Shown here: piece after piece, positions 1-9,800 of the stretch
Layout: each line of letters starts with the position of its first letter
Numbering within the stretch: the first letter of the stretch is position 1
Assembly (NCBI RefSeq): GCF_003254395.2
Contig: NC_037638.1
Span: forward strand, 11,181,086-11,245,085
Source: Apis mellifera
Taxonomy: Eukaryota > Arthropoda > Insecta > Hymenoptera > Apidae
DNA length: 64,000 nt
Direction of reading: 5' to 3'
Made by a program: the position numbers and the translations under genes
Notes under the pieces: generated by a model
Told to the model about the DNA's origin: nothing
The model's input: the letters and a program-made list of their open reading frames with translations, nothing else
Databases searched by the model: none

Positions 1-82
1 ACCGCGTCGCGTTCGTACGATGAATCGGGTTGGGCGCATCACAAGAAGCCAGAGGCAGCGAGTACACCCTCTTTACACCATG
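1..82 (-). CDS. Alternative reading of the left edge: cytoplasmic-tail exon of the DOMON/SEA gene
   Basis: The last exon I can place in the DOMON gene ends in phase 0 at 711, just after its membrane helix, so another exon must follow. On the minus strand an AG at about 83-84 is preceded by roughly 90 bases free of any other AG and rich in pyrimidines. Read in phase 0 from there, the frame stays open to the window edge (RVYSLPLASCDAPNP...). This excludes the plus-strand reading of the same bases. It is inference from splice phase only. Confidence 0.28.
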
Positions 83-153
83 ATGGTTGCGAAGAGAGCG
101 GATCATGCAACACAAGCGAAGCAGAAAATCGTTTCGAATTCATAAGAGTAGAG
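1..153 (+). CDS. Possible 3'-terminal exon of a neighbouring plus-strand gene (partial)
   Basis: From base 1 the plus strand is open for 50 codons and stops with TAA at 151-153. The stop falls almost exactly where the GC-rich, CpG-rich sequence gives way to AT-rich DNA. The peptide is hydrophilic and acidic and ends in RFEFIRVE, as a cytoplasmic or disordered C-terminus might. An AATAAA lies at 467-472. I recognise no family. Against it, the same bases are also open on the minus strand and could be the tail exon of the DOMON gene (next entry), so strand and identity are unresolved. Confidence 0.38.
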
Positions 154-710
154 TAATAGTGAAAGTTCAATCTAAAGTGATGCTAATTCTTCTAGTATTT
201 CAACCATGATGGGAAGAAAAAAACGTTTTTTTTTAAATTGAGGTTTCTACTATGTATTTCTAGATATTTAACAAAAAAGAAATATCTAAATTATATTTAG
301 GAATGCACATAAATTTAAAAAGTTTACAAAGATATTATATTATATTATATCTATTTCACATATTGAATGTAATGATATTTTTGAAAAATATGTCTATTTC
401 TGAACTAATTAATAGAAATTCTAAGAAATAATTTTTACCAGGAATACAATTCTGGAAAATTCTACTAATAAATCTAAAAATTAAAGTAGTAAGCGGGTTT
501 ACTTTTAATAGACACAGCTTGAAACAACTAGCATTGCTCTAAACCATACCACAGCGCTAATACGCTTACAAAAAGAGTTAGATGCACACACAATACAAAG
601 AGAAAGAGGTAATTAGAGGTAACATGAACAGAAAATAGAGAAACGGAGAATGTATAAAAAAAGAGGAAAAAAACGTTTAAATATATAAAGTGGTAAATAA
701 TATATAATAC
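154..710. other. AT-rich non-coding stretch
   Basis: This lies between the left-edge exon and the transmembrane exon. A minus-strand frame runs on past the donor at 711, but it gives a Phe/Leu-rich tail typical of translated intron. Two short alternative tail exons for the DOMON gene are formally possible (acceptors near 560 and 172). Neither is convincing. Confidence 0.5.
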
Positions 711-883
711 CTTTGTCGCTCGTCTCCTCGACGATCTATAAAGAGTACAACTTGCTTGCAATAGAACAAGAGCAAGCAAGGCAGCAACACATCCAACAAC
801 GATATATAGTTTTGTCGAATCAAGAAATAGATTCGATGTGATTGACGATTCTTCATTCGCATCTCCTCCACCTACATCATTTA
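711..883 (-). CDS. DOMON gene exon 15: juxtamembrane and transmembrane segment
   Basis: Encodes residues 1029-1086. A Gly/Asp/Ser-rich stalk is followed by the helix LYIVVGCVAALLALVLL and then QASCTLYRSSRRRATK, whose positive charge predicts a type I membrane protein with a cytosolic C-terminus. Acceptor GTCGCCAG, donor AAG|GTATTA, phase 0. The tail exon is still missing (see the left-edge entries). Confidence 0.82.
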
Positions 884-3800
884 CTGGCGACCAAACAAAA
901 AATATCCAAATTGTATTGATTATATATTATATAATGCTTACATTTATTACTATGATTATTCATATTATGTGAGATTAGAAATATATATGAATTGTTAGCT
1001 TATCATTACTAATGAAAATGTTTTAATTTTATTATGACTATAATTTCGTTAGTTGTTGAAAAAATATTAAATTAAATGCAATATTGTTTAAAAACTTAGT
1101 GTGACTTATTGCTTAAGGTTAAAATTTAGATGCTATTAAAATATAATTTTAATTGCAATTTGTGAACGATTGCTAAAAGTCTTGGAAATGAAAAACTAAA
1201 TATTCATATTTTGAAAATTAAAAATATTAAAAAGTTTCATTTACCTCGAGGAGCTCTAATAAACATATATTGTGGATCTACATTTAATGCACCGACTTTT
1301 CCAGTAATGAGAGCTTCTTTTAATGCTTTTTCTGCAGCTGCACTGGTATCTATAGGTTTCAACGATCTACCTTTGATTTCATTTTTATCTAAGATCAGAT
1401 CCATGCGTGCAATAACACCATTTTGGTCATCATCCCTAGACATTATAAATAAAACATTAAATAATATATTTAAGATTAAACTATATATATTGTGTGATAA
1501 CGCACTTTTGTAACTCAACAAGACGGATTTGATAATAGCCTGGTAATTTGTTAAAAACTGGACCAAAGCTATCAGATATCGTATTTGAAATAACTTCAAA
1601 ATCTGAACTACCCGGAATAGGCGCTGTAAAACCATCACCCAAATTTATGAGTTTTACTTCCACATCATAATATAACCTTGGAGGTGCTGGTGTCGTAAGA
1701 TCTTCAAATTCTGTTAAAATGAAAAATTTTTAATAACATAACTATAATTTATATCTTTTCTATTTTCATTTTTAAAAACTCTAAGATTTAGTTTGCTAAA
1801 TTAATTAAAATAGTTCATTTGGAATTATTTTACATATAAAGTAATAAACTAATAAACATGTAAATTCTAAAATAATAAAAAAATAAACTTTCCAAGAATA
1901 TTATATCTAAGATTGTATATACATTCTGTTTATAGTATAACATAAAAAAAAAAGAACCTTCAAGACCACAAGATTTTATGCATATTCTTTCAGCGGAGAC
2001 AATAGGCACGGCGTCGTGTTTACGTATTTTCTTGCTGACAGCATTGAAAATACCACCCTTGACTGGGTACATCATATATAAGCAGTGATCATCTGTGAAA
2101 GAAAGATCTCTATTGTCCTTTGTTATTCGTTTCCTTGAGAATTTGAGTGTCGTTACACCATCCACTTTACTACCGCCCGTATTATAAATATCTTGAGATG
2201 GATCGAGCAACGGAGCATTATATCCGCTGATCCAAGTGTCCATGAGAAAAGCTCGACCTGACTTTTCATCAACCCAACCCAATATTGCGTCTGTTTGTGA
2301 CTAATAAAAAAAAAACTACCGATTAAAAAATAATTGAAATTCACAAGCAAAATTTACTTTTATAAAATGGAAGAAGTATTATCAGTAGAATGTAATGGAA
2401 ATTCAATAGTCAATTAAAATTTAAATTATAATTTAATTAATATATACCATTTTATCATCATCAGAGAATCCAACACCAGTCCAAACGTTTGTATTAGTTG
2501 TGGAAATAACAAATGATAATTGATCCTATGAAAATATATTCAATAATTATTGATATATAAGAATGTTTCAAAAATATTAGAACATCCATAAATTGATTCT
2601 TGAAATAAACAGCATTTTCTTTTGCAAGAATTTTCATTATGTCTTTTTTAAGCAATATATCTAAAAAAAAAATATGTTAAATGTTATATTTATTTATTCA
2701 ATATATTTTCTTTGATATATATGTTTAAATTTATTTCAATTAGTTCGATGTACTATCATGACTCAAGATAGTAAATTACGCGCTTCATGATTGGCCAGTA
2801 TTTTTTATTAATAATTCATTAACAAAACCATAACAAAAGTTTTTGCAAAGGAAAATTTTGAAATTATTTCAAGAATTTTCAGTTTATGGAAAATCCAATA
2901 TTTTTGAGACACTTTATATATAAGATCTATTTCTTAAAATATTACCTTTCGTCCTTTGTATGTCCACTGAATAGAGTATTCACAAGTACCATTTATAGAT
3001 GAACAATGTTTCGGATAATGCCACTCACCGCTACAATTTGAAATTGGCATTGGTACACCATCTTCACTTATCATTTCTTGTTTTTTCTTTTCATCTGAAA
3101 ATATTAATAATACCATTAATTAATATGAAATGTAGTCTAATTATGACATGAATTCATTGACAATAATTTAAATTAATTCATTAATTAATAAATAAATATC
3201 TATTTTTATTCATCTACCAAAGAAATTAAGCGTCACTGTTCCTCTTTGTTCTCCATGTCCATGATATTTAAGTTCATCAGCCTTGTAAAAGTCTTTCACA
3301 CTAATTTTGGCTTTTTCAATGCCACTCGGTGGATGATGAATATATTTTCCAGATTCTTGTCCTTTAGCCCATATCACTTGCATATTACCATCAATAATTT
3401 CATAGTCAGTTGGTTCATTTGTTGCCAATTTTCTTCTAAAAAGTATCGTTGTAACACCATCGCGTTCAAAGCCCATTGCAGCAGTCAATGTATCTCTTCC
3501 ACCCCAATATTCGTCTTTTCTTGGTGTAGATCTATCTCTAGTATAATAGTCACCAATTCTGTGACTATTACCTCGTGCTGATCCTATTATAATGTCTGTG
3601 CAGTCCATAGGGTTGAAATCGTGTTTTGGCGTATACTTGTGCGTTTTAGGTAGGATAGCTTTGATTAAAATATCACATTAGATTAAAACAACTTACAGAT
3701 TTCAATAGTATTTTAAAAGTATGTTGTACCAAATAATTGAGATTATATAAAAGCTTACATAAAATAAATACAAATCAATATAGATATTATTATCTCATGT

Positions 3801-6800
3801 ATAGTTTAGATTATATTACATTATATATAATTTATTAGTATCAATGCTACTGAATATAAATGTTATTAATTCAAATTATTTATTTATAATACAGAAACTA
3901 TTATTGATTAAATATTTTTTATCTATAGTTTATTATTTAGCATTTCTAATTTTTGTCAATTAAGTTGACGAAAAATTTACATGTATCTAGAAATATTTAA
4001 ACTAGCTTGACTTCTCTTAATCTAATTATTTTTATTATATATTAAATAAAACATGAATTGCAAATTATCAAAAGAAAAAATTGAATTTGAATTTCAACAG
4101 CAATATGATATCAAAAAGTTTTCTGTAATATGAATTAAACGTCAACTTATAAAACATAAAGCTCGTGCAGTATAAAAAGAGACAAGCGATTGAATTATCT
4201 TGCTCTCTTAGCTTGTTTTTACCTTTCGTTGCGCTTGATTTGGGACTCGAAATCGGTTCTGGTTCCGAAGTCGGTTCAGAACTTGGTTCCGGTTCTGACT
4301 TAGGTTCCTGTTCAGACTTTGGCTCTGGTTCGGAACTGGGTTCCGGTTCGGACTTTGGTTCTGGTTCAGATTTCGGCTCCGGTTCTGGTTCGGATTTGGG
4401 TTCGGGTTCAGAGCTAGGTTCTGGTTCGGATTTAGGTTCAGGCTCAGAATTAGGTTCTGATTCAGATTCTGGTTTGAATATTGGTTCAGGCACTGAAGTT
4501 GATTTCAGTTTAAATTTCGGCTCTAATTCTGGGCTAGGTTCAGGCTCGGATTTAGGTTCTGGTTCTGATATAGGTTCAGACGTGTTGTCAACAGTGCTCG
4601 GCTCGGCGATGAATTCCCCTGTGCAAGAAAGCATCGATCGTCGTGCCAACTAACTACTGCTTATTGTTTACGAACCACCACCTTGTGCGTAGTGTTTCAA
4701 ATAAAAAAAGGAATACCAAATATTCTACTATTTTTTTTTGGGAAGCATTCTACAGATCACTACAATGAACATATGAATAGCAAGAATCTTGATCTATCTA
4801 TAATAGTATCAATACATACCGTTTGTAGAAATTCCTGTAGATTCTGGTGATCTTTTCTTACGTCCTATATATGACGCATATTATATTATTTAATGTCACG
4901 AAAATGTTTATATAATCTAATTAATTTAATTTAATGTTCACCTTGCTTTGTACTGACACGATATGTCACACTGGTTTGCACTGTGACATCAGTATCAGAT
5001 TGGAGAGTTGAAGTCACAGAAGCAATATCATGAACTTTAGCTGATCTTCTCCTGGTACCAGATCTTTCAATTCCAGATTCAGGCTCAGGTTCAGGTTCAG
5101 GTTCAGGCTCAGGTTTAGGTTCAGGCTCAGGCTCAGGCTCAGGTTTAGGTTCAGATTTAGGTTCAGGTTCAGGCTCAGATTTAGGTTCTGGTTCAGATTC
5201 TGGTTTAGGCTCAGTTTTTGGTTCTGGTTCTGCTTTTGGTTCTGGCCGTGGAAGCGGTTCACCTTTTGGATGTTCTTGAATATCAGGGAAAGAACGACAA
5301 GTAGGCATCAAATTACTTGGTCGCCATCCAACACCGACCCAATTTGTACCATTTACTACCATAATACCCTCGAGTTCTTTACTTTCTTTTAATATACGCC
5401 AATAAAAAGTAAAATTGTCAGAAAACTTCTTCATAGTATAAATATCCAATTCTACATCTATGGTTTTAATTGGAGATCCTAAAAAAATATTTATTATTAA
5501 TAATAATAAAGATGTTAATGTCATTTTATTTATTTTTTATAAATTTATTTATCTTGCTGATTTTAAGAATTAAATAGCGTTTTGTTTTTTAACAAAGTGA
5601 TGTAAATAATTTAAAAAATATAATTTAATAAATATAAGTAAGTAATAAAATACTTTAATTCTTATATATATATAATATCATATATAAGTGTATATAACTT
5701 TATAAATATATAATTTTATATATATAACTTTTTAAAGTATTTAATTGTTGTTAAAACATTAAAAAAACTCTTACTTTTTGCACAACCCGGTCCGAACCAA
5801 CCGATGTTGCAGTAGCACTGCTTGGTGGGCGCGGTTGTGCCGCCATTGTTAATGCACGTGCCCTGAATACCACAGTCTGAATCGTCCAGACATTCCTCCT
5901 TAAATTCACACCTTATACCGTGATATAGCCGATCACATCTACATCGACCTAATAGATATCGACCATGACCGCTGCAATCTTCTCTATATGTCTTTCTATC
6001 AATGATCTAACGGATTAATATTTCACAATAAATATTATAATGAAAAAATTATTTTACATTTATATAAAATTGTATATTATATATTTTATATTTCGATAAT
6101 TTTTTTTATTAATTTTTTTTTGTTTTTATTGAATTCTTACATCGATATCTGCACAAGACCAAAATCTATAACTTGAACCCCATTCCTCAGCTTCTCGAAG
6201 AAGCCGAATTGTGCAATCTGTACAAGTGAAATTTTGAGGTAATTGCACGGCATAATTCTGTGCCCTAAAAATCAATGATTCATTTTTAAATATAAAAATT
6301 AAAGAGAAATAGAAAAAGAAAAAGATATAGAAGTAAATATAAAAAAAGAATAGATCTGCACTCACGTAGCATCATCTTCAACGAATTCACTATTTTTTGT
6401 CACAGGAGTTAAATCAATTAATGGTCTATCAAGAGCATCCAAGATTTGCAGCCGAAATCCACCCTAAAAAGGTAATTATTGTGATTATTAAATCATGAAT
6501 TTTTAAATATCTAATAAGTAAATATATTTGAAACTAGATATTTTAGAATTAATTATAAAAATTTTTTGTGATAAATAGATAAAATTTAATAAAAAATTTA
6601 TATTATACATTATGTGTACATTCAATAACATTAAATTTAATTTATTTATTTTACATTTGGAAATTTAAATAAATTAAATAAATTTTAATAAATTAATATC
6701 ATTTTAGTTTCAATGAATGAATTTCTTTTGCCATGCTTGCATTGGAAGTAAGAAACAATTAAGAGGATATTTAGACATTAATTAAACATCAAATACACAC

Positions 6801-9800
6801 AGATATCGAACGAGTTTATCATAAATTCGTAATATAAAAACTGAATTTCTATTAGATTGATTAAAAAAAAAAGGAAAATTGTACATAGCTACATTTGCCG
6901 TTACGAAAATACTAGTTTATGAAATATTTTTCGAATTGGAAATACAGAGAAATGTCATTACTCAAGATCAGTAATAGATAACAACATAATGAAATAAGTA
7001 TTAATTTAATGATTACTGATGTCAATCTGACACTTGTATAAAGATTTGAGGTAAAGAACCGTTACTAGTTAACCCTTGCTCAAGAGCAACATTGAGTTTT
7101 CTACTACGTGCCATGTTTTCTAATTATTAACCGCATTCCTTAGATCGTCATAACCTAAAAACTCTATCGATAACATTTTACCAATATTATTTAATAATGT
7201 TTTAAAGTATGAACTTGTAAAATTATTATTTGTTTATTTGTTTATTTATATTATTTTATACTTCGAATTTTAATAATTAATATCAAAAATATGTATCGAT
7301 ATTAATTATTTTTTAGATATTCTTTAAAATATAATGGTTAAAATATATATTTATTCGCGAATGAATCAAAGATGTTTGTTATTTTCTATAAAAATCCCTT
7401 TTTAATTCATACAAATTGTAATTTGTATATGTGTATGTATGAATTTGAAATATAATTCATATAAAAATGTTTTCTTAATAGTATATCTCTTTACAATCAA
7501 ATAAAAATATGTAAAATACATAAAATTTTTTTCTATAAATTTCTTATTATTTTTTGATATTATATATTTTTCTTATCATAGTGTTTAATTTATTTCTATC
7601 AGCTCAATCGTTTCAGTAATGAATTCTAAAGCATTGGCTTTGATTCGAGTCATTAACGATAGTCGAGTTACGAGTTACGGTACCCGACATACCGATGAAT
7701 TCGATTCAAATAAGTTGCTCTCTCGCGTACGCGTTCATATGCAAAGCAACTTATATCTCTTACTACCTTTCCGACCTACCTATCTACAAAAGGTATACAC
7801 GAAGCATTTTGAACGTATATCCAGCTTGTGAATTATTCAACAAACATCACCTTGAGCAACGACGTGCAAGCATAGGCCGCCCTCAACCAGTCTCTTCTTT
7901 CCCTTTCATATAGACCACGTGCGGACAAATTCGTGATGTCTTTTACGATGACTTAGGCGTTCGTTAAACGCGTCGCGAAGAATACGAATGTCCAATTCCG
8001 CCACCCGATCATTACGTTCAGCTTATGAACTATGTGTTCTAAGCTTTTTCTGTTACTACTATGTTTTTAGTTACTGTAATTTTTCTTAATCAAAGTCTGG
8101 AAAAATTGGACATATGAATTTATCTTTTATACGAGTTTAAATTTATCTACTTAAGAAGACACCTATACGATAAATAAGAAGATTTTTTGTTAAGAATAAT
8201 AACAAAATAAAAATCTGAATAGTTAGCTGATTAATAATGTCGTCAATTATGATCTCTACACGAAGATGAGTGATTGATTTTGTTACGAAATTTTTGTCCT
8301 ATTATGGGAATTTAATTATTTTATATATTTATTCCATGTAATTTATGATGATATCATTAATCTTTCAATATCTCATATAGCTTTTGGATCTTCAAAATAC
8401 AATAAGAAAAATCGTTATGAAATGTTTCATAATTGTTCCCATGTAATTTCCAGGAATAAGTCATGATCACATTTTTACATTTAAAAACTATATTGATTAA
8501 ATAACTATAAACTTTATTGAGTGCTAATTGCAGATATAATTGATGATCATGTTCTAGTTATATAAAAAACAATTAACAAATCGATTACGTGTGTGCCAAA
8601 TTCTTTGGTCACGATACGCAAATCATTAATTATAAGAAATACAATCACTTGAAAGACGAATACAGAAAGTTTCATATTGGAGAAAGTTGGAATAATGTGA
8701 AATATAATGAAATTCGATATAATATCTAACTCTCACGTAACTGTTCATATATTTCTTTTTTCTTTCTTTTTTAAACAACCGTACGTGTTTAGATTTCTTA
8801 TGCGCTACAACGCATGCGCAGTATACATCTCAAGATATTAAGCGCGTATTTGATTATATACAGAAAACTATGTGCAGAAAATATTTACGAATAGATATTT
8901 GCCTTAAACAACTGTCTTATAGTTTTCTTTTCGTGATTCTTATTCTTTTTTATGATTAATAAAATTCAATAAAATTCAAATATCATTTAAAACACATAAA
9001 ATTAATTAAAAAATTAATTAAATAAAAATTATCAATGTAGCATTAATGTTGTGCATTTAGTTAAATAAATTAAAATGCAAAAAAAAAAATGAAACTCACT
9101 CGATGAGGATAAGCTAGATGCCATGTGACGTTGAAGTTACTCCCAGATAATAAACTAGTTTTAATATCACCTGCAACAAAAATAAATTTATTATGCAATG
9201 TTCATATCATTCTATATAATTTTCATTGTTCAAAACATATTGAATTATGTCAAGAAACTTGTAATTTCTCAAGCTTGTCAAAATTTAGCTTAGGTGCTAC
9301 AAATATGAAAAATCACAAGAAATCAAAGAAAAATTACAAAGAATTTAATGTAAATGGAAACCAATAATTATATATGTCAACAATCATTTCAAACATTATG
9401 AAAAACATTTTAATGTAATTCACATTTTCAATTCAACTGAAATTAAAATAATGATCTATGATATTATCTTATCAAGAGTGGATTTCCGGAAATAATCGAA
9501 AGTAATACCGGAAATAATCGAAATGTACACTTAATTTCCGGAAGCGGATGGATAAATTCGCGTTTCACAATCAATCCTGCCTTTTATAGAGTTTTCTATC
9601 TTTTCCCTCATCTTCTTAAAAAAGAAAGCTTTTACACAAAACAAATCAACGTATTTATTAAATTATGATAAAAATATAAACATGATATAATACTAATTTT
9701 AAAAAACATAAAAGAACTTAATATGCATTATAACATATGAAATTATATTTTTGATTTGAAATGACAAAAAGAAACGTATGGACAAGTTTTATTTCCTGTA

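Noticed and set aside
2590..2660. Possible extra exon on the minus strand (KILAKENAVYFKNQF)
   Set aside because: It needs a phase-1 upstream donor, but exon 10 ends in phase 0. Exon 10 joined directly to 2448-2525 gives an uninterrupted DOMON.
4165..4653. Plus-strand Gly-Ser repeat frame of 162 codons
   Set aside because: It is the antisense of the Ser-Glu-Pro repeat exon. Splice phase and flanking DOMON exons support the minus strand.
5014..5262. Minus-strand Asn-Leu repeat frame
   Set aside because: A different frame of the Glu-Pro repeat in exon 6, a by-product of the hexamer repeat.
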